From contig NW_003129359.1 of assembly GCF_000003605.2 (NCBI RefSeq), forward strand, positions 232,123 to 255,352: 23,230 bases of DNA. Direction: 5' to 3'. Under the pieces are notes generated by a model. The model saw only the letters and a program-made list of their open reading frames with translations, made no database searches and was not told where the DNA came from. This document shows positions 10,663 to 22,400 of the stretch, piece by piece (positions within the stretch are counted from its first letter, which is position 1; every line of letters starts with the position of its first letter). The position numbers and the translations under genes are program-made. This stretch comes from Saccoglossus kowalevskii (Eukaryota > Hemichordata > Enteropneusta > Harrimaniidae).

Positions 10663-10999
10663 TAAAATACAAAAATCAGTTTCTTTTTTTTCATTGATAG
10701 GAACCACAGATCAAAAACAAATACAACAGCCACAGAATTAGCTAGATATCCAACCCGCCAATAACCGAACATTAGCGAACAATGCCATAGATTTGGTGGT
10801 AACAGAGTTCTTAGTAACTTAGGGTGTCATTAAGTCGCATGACTACCAGTATATTACATAATCAATGAGATATTGGATGTGATGTTAACATCACACTCTT
10901 TGGTTTTCCTGAGTGCCTCTGTTTCAAATTTATGCTTGCATTATGCACTCACCAGCTTAGTTGCCTTGATGCAGCATTGGAACAGCAATGATTAATATG
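10663..10999. other. Intergenic, one palindrome
   Basis: Nothing coding is recognised. A perfect 18-bp palindrome TGTGATGTTAACATCACA sits at 10878-10895. Confidence 0.6.
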
Positions 11000-11103
11000 A
11001 GGTTATTCTGAGGATACCTCAAAGTATGCACAAAGACAGTACAGCGGAAGCAACAACGGCGTGCTGTCTGAATGCATACTTTGAAGTATTCTCGTAATAA
11101 CCT
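11000..11103. repeat. Long hairpin: 43-bp arms, 18-nt loop
   Basis: Left arm 11000-11042 (AGGTTATTCTGAGGATACCT...) pairs with right arm 11061-11103 (...GAAGTATTCTCGTAATAACCT). About 35 of 43 positions match, including TCAAAGTATGCA without a break. The 104-nt fold is in the size range of animal pre-miRNAs, but a foldback transposon remnant is equally possible. Confidence 0.8.
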
Positions 11104-11860
11104 TATTACGGTATTATACATCTTTTCCTTCCAAGGATACAACATGAGAATGCCGAAATCCGACAAGTTTAGAACAGAATCAGCAAACTTCTTTGTGTTG
11201 AGTCCGGTCAAACTCGGATGGCAGCCATGTTTGTTATTATAGAGGACGCTTACGAGCGTACTCATTCCACATTTGGAATTCGCATTCCCTAATATGGTAG
11301 GATGAAAATAACCTGTAAAATGGCCCAAAATAACGGCACGCTGTAACTTATGGCGTTACGGTGACAGATGTATAAACAGTAGGATTTTTTTTTTTTTATT
11401 GTCGGTATGTGGCTATCTTACAATAACTTTGTTGATAAACGCGGCAACACATCACGTTTTCAATCAGTATGCCCTAAAGATTTAACTAAGTCGACAATGC
11501 AACTTTATTTATAAAAGTGGACACTGAGGGCAGCCTTACCATGGACTTCTTTATATTGGTTTAAATAAGTATATCAAGTCACCTGTTTGTCAACATAGTC
11601 TGTTAAGATTTTCAAGTATTGTCGTGTAATGAAGTCACGCATCAACCAGAGCTGTGGCTCACATTAAAAAGTATTTATTTACCAAAAAAGTTCAGTGAAA
11701 ATTGTAGTGATTGCAACACAATAAACACTGAGTTTTGAATTAGCGCCCTCAGTAATGAAAGTTGATTAAAAAAAAGAAGCCAGCTCGGAAGGGGAGTTTA
11801 ATAACACACATTTAATGAAAGACACATTTTGATGACAAAAACGACTTTAATGTGGACTTA
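11104..11860. other. Intergenic, nothing recognised
   Basis: AT-rich sequence with a T-run near 11385-11398. No gene or repeat is seen. Confidence 0.6.
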
Positions 11861-12320
11861 GGGACGACGTCAAAAGATCGATGTCGGATAAAAAACTTAA
11901 TTCCTTTAGTTTTTTTCCAAACCCCCCTACCCCCCCACTGAAACTTAATTGATAAATATTGGTCATGGCGTCAGACTACATTCACCATTAAATACAAATT
12001 GATAATCGGACAGTAGTATTGCATAGCAGTTGGTTGTCGGGTGGGTGTAAACAGATTTTACAAATGCACCTCATTTGACGCACAGATTTACACTCGAACC
12101 AAACCATTTTCTCGTCTTGGATGTTTTTTTTTCTTTTTCAGTTATTTCTGTCCATGATTGGATAGAAAAAAACGAACTACAAATACTCCAAGATTTTTTT
12201 GACTTCATTAAAAAATAAAATCGTTTTTGTAGGATGGAAACTTTTTGAGGTCAAAACCCCCCACCCCCAAACTAAAGGATATAAGTTTTTTATCCGACAT
12301 CGATCTTTTGACGTCGTCCC
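11861..12320. mobile_element. Non-autonomous DNA transposon, 52-bp TIRs (460 bp)
   Basis: The left end begins GGGACGACGTCAAAAGATCG. The right end, read in reverse, begins identically. The two ends agree over about 50 of 52 bases (11861-11912 and 12269-12320). The interior is AT-rich with no transposase frame. I see no clear target-site duplication. The near identity of the ends suggests a young insertion. Confidence 0.88.
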
Positions 12321-12615
12321 TCAGTAAATACAAGACAAACAACTGAAACTTTGAATTACACTGATTATTTATGGTTTTAAGAAAAAGCAATACAGTAGCA
12401 GTAAACTGATTAGAAGAAAATTTTTATAGTGGAATTCATCCAAGCTATAATAAGCATCAATGTATTTGAATACTGCATAATTGATTCCTAGAGGTTGTGC
12501 ATAATCAAAACATTCACACAGCAAATTTGATTTAGGGGAGGAGGGTGATCAAAGATGATTTCAATTACCGTGCACAAAAATCGCATCGCATTGTGTTGTT
12601 TATATACGGTAGCTT

Positions 12616-12621
12616 TTTATT
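12616..12621 (-). terminator. Candidate AK8 polyadenylation signal
   Basis: AATAAA read on the minus strand, about 470 nt after the AK8 stop. In AT-rich DNA such hexamers are common by chance, so this is a candidate only. Confidence 0.4.
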
Positions 12622-12647
12622 TTTGTACTGACTTGGGATGACTGTTT

Positions 12648-12653
12648 AATAAA
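12648..12653 (+). terminator. Candidate plus-strand polyadenylation signal
   Basis: AATAAA followed about 15 bases later by TG-rich sequence (CTGTGTGCATGTTTT), the usual layout of an animal poly(A) site. It could end a plus-strand transcript convergent with AK8. No plus-strand coding exon is seen upstream. Confidence 0.25.
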
Positions 12654-13093
12654 GAGATTACGTCTACTGTGTGCATGTTTTAATTATCACCAGCTCCAAA
12701 TTTGAACAAATTCATACAAATGTGTGTGAGGAGGATGTCCAAGTCGCTATATGTAAGCTTAGATGAATTACTCTGCTAATGCACTTGGCTGTAAACTTCT
12801 CCATGCTGAATGTCTGTGGAAGGTATAGATGTACTTGATGGTGAGAGAAGGCAAACACATTGGATAATGCTTTCTACACCACTAAACGTATGACTGAATA
12901 TATTTTCTTATTTTTATGACTAATCAGAATATTTACAAAAATCAAGAAACACCTATGTCACATATATCCAAACTGACAATCCCAGGGCATAAGAGAAAAA
13001 CGATAACAGTCAACTTGCAATGGTCTGCGGTGCCTCCATCAACATTAAATTGCTGAATCAATAGGAATATAAGGTAATCGTCTTTGCTGAGTT

Positions 13094-13424
13094 TCACTGA
13101 TCGCCTCCACCGTATCGCTTTGGCAGAGGGTTCACCAGCATACTCTCCAAGCATTCAAATACAGTGTGTGGATCCTGATCGGCGTTCACATGCTGTGCAC
13201 TCTCATAAAAATCAGCAATTTCACTGGCATATGCCTGGTAGGAAGCCAGTCGTTTCTTTACTTCCTCTTCAGTGTCTTTTACGTGTTGGCGACAACGATC
13301 TTTGATTTCCTGAGTTCTAGGCGGGTTGTACAACTCGTGGTATCGCTCACCGGTAATTGGATCGGTAGTTCTCAGCACAAGTCTTTCAATAACAGAATCA
13401 TTTGGCACATCCAAGAAAAAAGTT
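13094..13424 (-). CDS. AK8: AK8 exon 10 (residues 374-483, stop)
   Basis: Acceptor CAG at 13427-13425; TGA at 13096-13094. It encodes [16 protein letters not shown], the [18 protein letters not shown], the helix [35 protein letters not shown] and the end [13 protein letters not shown]. The whole second LID and C-terminus is in one exon, whereas the same region of domain 1 is split between exons 5 and 6. Confidence 0.97.
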
Positions 13425-16400
13425 CTGTGCAAGAAGAATTGAGTTGAGAATAAGAGATAATATACGATACAATATATAATTTACATAAACACTCAACAAT
13501 TATTAAAAAGAATGATATCATTGAGCCAGTATGAGAATGTGTGTCTAAACAACATAATAAGTGTGATAAATTTGTAATATGACCGATTTAAACAAATCCC
13601 TCATGTTGTGTGACTTTATTTTTAAAATCTGGAATGAAACGCTGAGACTATAGCCAAAAAAATAATAACATGAAAGCCATTATTGAGTATTCAGTAACCA
13701 TATGGCTTATAAGTCAATTTTCTTGTTTGATTATTTATTGTTTGTGTGAATGACTCGAATTTATTGAATTCAATCAATAGTGGGAAGTTTGGTTAAAACT
13801 CATTTCTAAAGTGCCCGTCCAAAAGACTATACTAAAACATGATGGTAGATGAAAATAACACTAGCACCATAAAGTACAGACAAGCACACAATGATCTAAT
13901 CTCATTAATACCCGCCTGTCTTACCCCAGAGAAAACCAGTCCCATGATAAAAAAACAATTTCAATGCCAATTATGATATAATAATTATCTTTCTGAAAAT
14001 AGAGTAAGAATAACTCCACAATTTGAATTATTATTATTAATTTGTTCTATTTAATGTGTGAGTGTACAATCAAAATAAATAATATTTTTTTGATCCAGCA
14101 TAAAATAAACCCAGTTATAACATGATTATTCTGAATCTAGCAGTCTGATTGGCTGAAGCAAGGTCTTATATGTGGCACTAGAATACCTGTGATTTCACCC
14201 CTGAAACTAAATAAACTGACTAAAATATCTAGCTATATCTAAATCGTTGAATTGTGAGCACTGTTCATAGTGATTGCAGGTGTATAATCAAACTTAGGCT
14301 TAGTTATTATTTCCCACCAAATATGCTACCAAACAACCACATTCGCCGTTTATAACCTGTAAATATTAGTTCATGTGCACTTTTAATAGAGCAAATATGG
14401 TATCTCGTACGTGAAGGTGTGTAATGTGACACTTGAACACAGTGTATTTATATCATCAAACATCTTAAAAAGTTCTGTTTTGGCAAACAAATTTGAAAAT
14501 GTAATTTATGTGATAGTTCATTGACTTGAACAGCATATAGGGTTATTATCTACTCTGGAATTTTGATACAAGCAATTATTTAAAATAAAAATACTGGTAT
14601 TTACCTGTTTGGTTCAAAGCCTGCACTGCAAAGGTTTTCAGCTTGTTCTCTTGTTGTTGGAAATCCACGTAACACCCATCCTCTAGAAACACAGTCTATT
14701 TGACATAGACGATCTTTTAAAAGATTCAATATCAGATTATCTGGGACTGAAAAATAATAAGAGAATTGTTAGGTGGCCTGTTCATGCACTATCCCAAAAT
14801 TTGGAATGCTTGTAAAACCATGATCTTCTGCGGCGAAAATGTCGTTATTTTTATGAATTTCACTGATCAGGTCATGACACTGTGACCAGAGATGTGTGTG
14901 TGCATAAATTATTATGAAGGTTCTCTTGTTTAAATAATGAGTAAAACTAAATACAGTTGCTGAACTTTTTGATCAGAGTTTTGAAATATTTACAAATGGC
15001 GAAGGTGAAGTGCATCCAGTACAAATACTGTAAAATACTTTATTTTAGCTGGAATTAATTTTCATTGAAAAGACTTTTTGGGTGTTTTGTATGAAATTTA
15101 TTTTCACTGAATTTTGACGAATTGAATGTGGAAATAGGAAAATAGATATATATTTGCTGGATTTTATTTTCACTGAATCATTCCTTCAGCCAAAATAGAG
15201 AAAATTAATTCCAAACGAAAATAAAGTATTTTACAGTACTCCAAGCGAAAGCTATAAAACCAAGAGCTAGGTTTGACCATGCTTTGTTTGGATCTACAGA
15301 TCATGGGACTGTGATAATGAATGTCATCAGCAGCAAGTATTGATGAAATGAAATACACATTGATAACTTACTCATCATGTCTCGTTCCACATACGGTTTA
15401 AGAGCTTCGCCCATCTTGGATTCATTAGCAATGGCTTCTTTCACTAGCTGACCAGTGGACACTGCAAATAATATAGCACAGCCTTTAATATCATTCATAA
15501 ACTACACTCTCAAGACATTCACAGGACTAGTTCAGATCCATACAGATATTACACTACACCAGAGATATACCTACTGTCACCAAGCTCGGTCAGAAATACC
15601 TTCGTCCTGCTACTTCATCCATAATCGTGCACTAACATACAATTAAATGCAATGAAACTATCGTATTTGAATATTCACAATACTAATTTAATACACACGA
15701 AACTATTACAAACTCGTTAAATCAATACAATTCAGGACGTGACACATTCAATGTCCTAACCAGGATACCCCTGATCAAAACAGAGATAAATTAAACGATT
15801 CTATACTATATAATGAGTGGTCGACACAACTCAACAAACCAAGATTACATTAAATTAACAAACAGCGTACAAACAAATGACAAGAGATATATTGACCACC
15901 AATGAGAAATTTGATCCAAACATAGCAGGGAAATTATAGAAAAATTCATAAAAATGGGCAGAATATTCCACACAAATTTTTAGCAGGAAAAATTAGCTTT
16001 CAGATGATAGTAATAAATGTAGTCACCTGAAACACAGTGATATTTGCTAGCCAGCAATGCTGCCTGTGTTTTCTTGCCACTACCAGTAGGTCCAAGAATC
16101 ACAATACGTGGAGTGTGTGGAGCGGCTGTTCTCAACTGACTGTTCAAAAACGTCCAAGCTATGAAGTAAAAAAGATTGCAGTCATCAATACTGAATGAGG
16201 TAAGCTAGGAATTTATTTTGTTATTCTATAGCATAATAAACGTGATAATGTTATTAAAAACAAATGAGGATATAGTTTTCTGTATCATAAAATAAATCTT
16301 TCTGAAAATTTCATACATTTCAATGATTTTGTTATTAGAGTGTTATCAGTGATATCTGCTGAGTTTGACCTTGATATATGCACTTCAATAGTACTGTGAA

Positions 16401-19400
16401 ATACTTTATTTTTGTTTGAAATTAATTTTTGCTATTTTCACTGAAGGAATGACTCGGTGAAAATAAAATCCAACGAATATACCTTTTTTCTTATATTTTA
16501 GATTCAACTCGTCAAAAATAAGTGAAAATAAATTCCATACTAAACATCCAGAATGTTTTTTTCAGCGAAAATTTATTTCAGCTGAAATATTAACCTTTTC
16601 ACCAGATTTTCTCGCCAAAATTTTTCTACATTTTTTTCTTATATTTTTCAATATTTCTGGCAATTAACCCTACTTTTGGAGTCAACAGACAAAATTTTAG
16701 TCAATTTTCATTTTTATCCAAAAATTTTGGCTATTTTTCTCACAATTTTTGAAAGTAAAGCGCAGACCATAAACACGACTACTAGTATTTTATGAATTTG
16801 TGATGAAAAGAGGGAACTGTTGGTGAAAAGGTTAAAGCAATTGCATTTTCTACTACTACCGATAAATCCACATTTTTTCTGTCCTGTTTTTAACAAAAGA
16901 TTATGATCATTACCTTGTGAAAAGACATCAGATTTTGGTTGATCAGCGTTTATCTTCTTGGTAACTTTACTGTAACAATCAAGAATGCCATCAATGTGTC
17001 GATGGTAGACAACTAAACGGTTTACCATGGCATCCTCGTTGTTGTCATCTGGTTCCACAAGACGATTGACAAGTTCTGGGTCATTTGGCCAATCAAATGT
17101 AGTGTGGTATACATCTGTTGAATAAATTTACAAGATTAGATTATATATAAAGCTAGTAGCTCAATTAATTTGAGATTCTAAAAGTATCTGACAAACATCC
17201 AAATCTTTTATTATTCTGTAATTAATTTACCTATACGTATTAAAACACGGACAAAATGGATATAATAACAAATCAATAATTATTCAAAAGTGCTAGCACA
17301 TGAAATACAAGTACAAAATCAATCATCATTGAAATTTGAACGTCTGAGTAGATATTTCTCCCAATAAAACTTTAGTAATGATTTCAGAGAGCAACTTTAA
17401 CAATAGTAATTAATAATTATATGTTGGCAAGATATTAACCTGATATTTAAAGAGGCACTGGTTGTTTCAAAATTCTGTCGCTATTTTAATTTGAAGAAAT
17501 TTGCTAATCATGTGACCGGATTACAAAAACATGTTTTACCTAATATCGCAATCTTAGTACTGTGTGTGACAACAAAGATAACCTATGATATGGTGGACGA
17601 TATGTGCAGAATAGCAATTAAAAATGTGGAAACCGCAAATAAATGGACGAATTTTTGGCTGACCATAAATTATTTTGTTATCATGTTCAACACTGGATAT
17701 TCAAAAAGTTATATAAAAGACAAAGAAAAAAAAAAAGATAATATGAATCACAAAATGGATAATTAACCAAAAATGTGTTGGACATAGTTATCCCCTCTTT
17801 AATATAAATAAATGTTGTAAAGATGAGATGTTATAGATGAGTAGTGACAGATGTACACTAATTTAGAAATATCAACACGGGATTTTCATTTTATTGTGTT
17901 TAGGTCTCAAACTGACTGTGTTGCACCAGTGACATCCACTCACATATTGTAAAACATTGTAAGTACAAAAAAAAATTGTACTTACTTTCTGTCTCTGGAT
18001 CAATTCTTTTTCCCATTTGCCGTTCAATGAGTACAGTATCAGGCGCATCAAGCAATACTACAAACGAAGAAGAAAATATGTAATCATTGACATGAAAAAT
18101 AGGACCAGTAGCTATAACCTGCATACAAGATTGCCCCTATAATATCTCAACAGTACAGCTGGTATCATTGACCCGACATGAGTTGACTACAAGTCTACTG
18201 CATCTTGCACACTAAATAAGTCATTATACAATGATAAAACATAAAATAAATTACATGTCGAGTTTATTCAAACTTCTATTTATGGTTTATGTTCATTCTA
18301 TTGGAGATGTGCTTGAAATAGAGAAATACGGTGTAATTGTAAATCTCTCAAAACAATGTTTGTTATTTTGAAAAATAAAATAAACATATTACATGGTACT
18401 TCTGCCATTTTATAATCTTATCATGAGTCTTTTAAGATGGGCATACAAAAGTTCTGAAAATATAAAAATCCAATACTGAAAGCCAAAACAAGTACTAGAA
18501 TGGAGATGGTCGATGGAGTGCAGTTCAAAAATTGGATTGTGACACTGTATTTTGGATTATATCAGTTAAAATAAAGTAGTGTCTAGACATATCACACACT
18601 GACTCAAAGGAATTCAGAGACGATTCTATAACATTATACCAATTCCAATTATTGTTTCATTAAAAACACCTAACAAAACAAAATGTTCAAAGCAGCTCAC
18701 CTTGAACTGATTTCTGCTGTGTTTGTAAATTTTTGAAAAAAAAAAAACATTCTCTCAATATTTAAAAGTTTTTGTGGTGGTAACTATGCTAACAAGTGGC
18801 ATGGTTGTAAGCAGCCACATATAATTACTTACACAGGCAACTTTTGAACTCACATGTTCCACACAATCCTGATGTGTGTAGAATTCTTTGCGCAACTGCA
18901 CGCCTACTTTCCTATTTTGGAAGTGTTCCGCTACTTGGTTCCATGATGTCATGGCATATAATGAATAATTAATTGCAATGAATAAGCTACAGATAGATCG
19001 GCAGTAATTTTGGACCATCAGAATTTTTATCGAAAGAATAATGGGCCAGTCCAAGTTTAAACTTCATTTAAGTCCAAATTTCAAACTCACCAAAATGTTT
19101 GGGATGTATTCCAACAGTTTGTAGTGCTCTAGCTTGTTCTCTGGTTTGCGGGAAACCTTCCAGGACCCATCCTTTCTTCACACAGTCAAACAACTTCAAA
19201 CGATTCTGTATCAACTCAACCCACAGCGCTGTGGGGATTTCCTAAAAGCAAAAATGAAAACATCAAACAAATTAGTATCAATGAAAAATGCAGTGATTGC
19301 TACATCAAGCGAAATTATAAGATAGCATCATAAAAAAAAAAAACATGAATATAGTTAAATTCTTGTATCATAAGAGATGTTTTACTGAACAACAATCAAT

Positions 19401-22400
19401 GTGTACAGTCTCTGAACCAGCAGCCAACACTTAATTATTAGAGGATAGAACCAACAAATCATCAAGTCTAATTCCAAAGCAATGCTATATTGCATGGTGC
19501 ATGTACTACCGGTAAGTTTGATTGATTATCCACAAAAATTGCTTGATCTACAAGCAATTAGAATCAATGAAAGGCGAACACAAAGGTGAACCATACAAAG
19601 CAGTGTCAGGTCACATCTAGTGTTCTAAAATAAATACATCCCCCAAATTTGATTCCAACCTGGATTTCATTCATCCCAAAAAAATAGGCAATGTTTATTT
19701 GCACACTGAGCTGAGAATAGTAGTTTTATATAAAGAGATTCAGTGCTTACCTCCTTCCTGGCAAGGTATTCTTTAGCTCTGGCAACTGTTGGTGAAACGT
19801 CATCTTCCAAGATATTTTGAGGTGTAATGTGAGCACTTCTCAGTTTGCTACACACTAACTTAGCTATAGTTCTTTTACCAGATGCTGGTGGTCCGTGAAT
19901 CAAAATTGCAGGCACTGTAAAAAAAACAAAACAAACATGACATTTTTCAGACTATTCAGGTTTATGCTATGATATTGTGTAATTACACAGTCTGTGATGA
20001 TGTACAATAATTAATTTTCTGTTCTTAATAGCCAATATTATGTCTATTCATTGATATACCAGAATAATAAAGTATGAATAAGTCATACACAAAGTAAGTT
20101 ATTTCCTTCACAATTAGCCAAACATTGATATTGTTATCTGTCTACAAGCTTTTAAAATTGGTAGCTCTTTCTGTCTGAGCCATGTACTGTAAAATACTGA
20201 TTCAGTGAAAATAAAATCCAGCGAATAGACCATTTTTCCTATACTGTAAAATGACTAATTTTCACTGGGTTTAAATTTCACTGATTTACCATTTCAGGCA
20301 TATTCTGTGGGTTTTAAATTCAGGATTTTATCATTTAGATAATGTGTTCTATGCTAAATTTTACATATTCACTGGGTTTTAATTTAGCGCATTTTCCAGT
20401 CAGCGAAATAAGCTAAATTAAAACTCAGTGAATAATTAACCCTTTTACAGTATTCAGGTTTATGCTATGATATTGTGTAATTACACAGTATGTGATGATG
20501 TACAATAATTAATTTCTGTTCTTAATAGCCAATATTATGTCTATTTATTGATATACCAGAATAATAAAGTATGAATAAGTCATACACAAAGTAAGTTATT
20601 TCCTTCACAATTAGCCAAACATTGATATTGTTATCTGTCTACAAGCTTTTAAAAATGGTAGCTCTTTCTGTCTGAGCCATGTACTGTAAAATACTGTTCA
20701 GTGAAAATAAAATCCAGTGAATAGACCATTTTTCCTATTTTTTACATTCAATTTGGCAAAAATTAGTGAAAATAAATTTCATACAAAACACCCAAAAAGT
20801 CTTTTCAGCAAAAATTTCACAGTATACAGTTGATCTACTATCTATGCAGCAATAATGATATATCTCCTAAATTTAGAAATGTATACCCAAAATTTAATGT
20901 TCGTTTCTATTTGATATACCACTGCATGTAGTGGTATGTTGTCATAATTTAACCCTTACGTAGTCAAGTCAATGTAAAAGTACCATAAGGCTGACAAGAT
21001 TAGGATTAAAGTAAAACATGATTTTGATAAAGTAGATTGAGTTGCTTGAGCATAGTAATAATCAACTTACCGTCATCATTATCTTTTTTTAACTCCTCAA
21101 TAAGAAATTCAAGAGGGTCTTCAGGTTTATTGATTATAACTCTTTCTATGAGTCTCTGAAATAAAAACACAAGGTATTATATAACACGCACAGTAGTAAG
21201 CCATTATCTGGAGTGATATTAGTTTTACATGTAAAAGGATTTATAATATAATTCCACAAAAAACTGAAAATGTTCTCATTTTGTAGGCTTGGAGATTATT
21301 CAACTATAGACTATTAACAATGATGAAAAGGCTTGCTTTACACTAATAAATGTGCGATATAAGGTTTTTTTTTCACATGAAATGCTTATACATTCACTTC
21401 ACAGAGTACATGAAGTAGAACTATAAAGCCCTTACTTAAGTATATTTAAAATAAATAGGTATACTATTTTTTGAAAATATTATGATAACTCCACAACCTT
21501 TTTACTAAAATTTTACAAACTGGAAACATTCTCAAAATCGACCACATGTCCTCAGAAGAATCAAGTTAAAGGTAGAGTGTGCTAATGCAGCACGTTAGCA
21601 AGCAAGTTTGCTAGCGATGATCAGTTACCAATTAACAAGCGTCAAGATCTGCTTTTTAAACTGCGACACCACTACATGATTTCTTCAAACCAGCTGGTAA
21701 AAACACATCATGTCAAACCACTACAGCCTTTTGATTACGCATTATCAAAGCAGTGGTTTATCATGTTCACACACAATCTCACAATCACATCAGTTAAAAT
21801 ACTACTGGATGCTTGTCTGAAAGCAACACTGCTAAATGACTAACAAATTTGTTTGCTAACCCACTCCATTGCTGTTTGAATGCTTGGAGCAGTGGTAATA
21901 ATTCTATGGAGTCATTATCTCCATTGAAACATATAACTGACTTCGCAGTTTATAATTGTTCGTTAGTGTATAAACTCTTTGCAAATCACATCAAGTCTCA
22001 AAACTTTCTCCTTTAAGGATATCTCATGTGACTGAAAATGCAGTATATGTTGAATAATTTCCATGGTAACGTTGTTCAAACATGAGGTCAATGAATACCT
22101 GTTATGCTGCCTACCAGTACCAAGAAAGGAATTTATGTTAAGTGTAACAACACAACGAAATTAAATAATAATCTGAAATGATCTGTAATCTATCACATAT
22201 TTTAAAAATATCAAATGAAAGCAGTGTTGTCAGTGTATGACGATTATGTGGTTACTCTTGATTGGATCCCTGTGACTGACCCGTGATATCCAAGAAACGA
22301 CAATATGAAAATCGGATACACAGTATTCTGAACATTACAAACGCAATTTCAAGGCCAAAACATAAACAAATCAGAAAATCATTGAAGTTACAAGCAAAAA

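Larger units (their letters stand above)
12616..13093 (-). other. AK8: Probable AK8 3' untranslated region
   Basis: The 478 bases after the AK8 stop contain no recognisable coding exon. The first AATAAA on the minus strand is at 12621-12616, and an ATTAAA variant lies at 12684-12679. Either could end the transcript. Extent is inferred, not seen. Confidence 0.45.
19915..21070 (-). other. AK8 intron 2, filled by repeats
   Basis: 1156 bp, GT-AG. It is mostly a direct duplication (19953-20242 and 20451-20738) around an inverted-repeat element (20242-20452), plus a further short element (20682-20824). Confidence 0.9.

Noticed and set aside
10240-10741. Overlapping 112-123-codon frames, and the related 87-codon frame at 380-643
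   Set aside because: They run through the 128-bp MITE copies, so their shared translated stretch reflects the repeat and not a protein family.
10957-11328. 123-codon minus-strand frame
   Set aside because: It passes through both arms of the hairpin at 11000-11103 and resembles no protein I know.
17491-17766. Nested plus-strand gene in AK8 intron 5
   Set aside because: 91 codons with no known motif, lying inside a probable repeat element.
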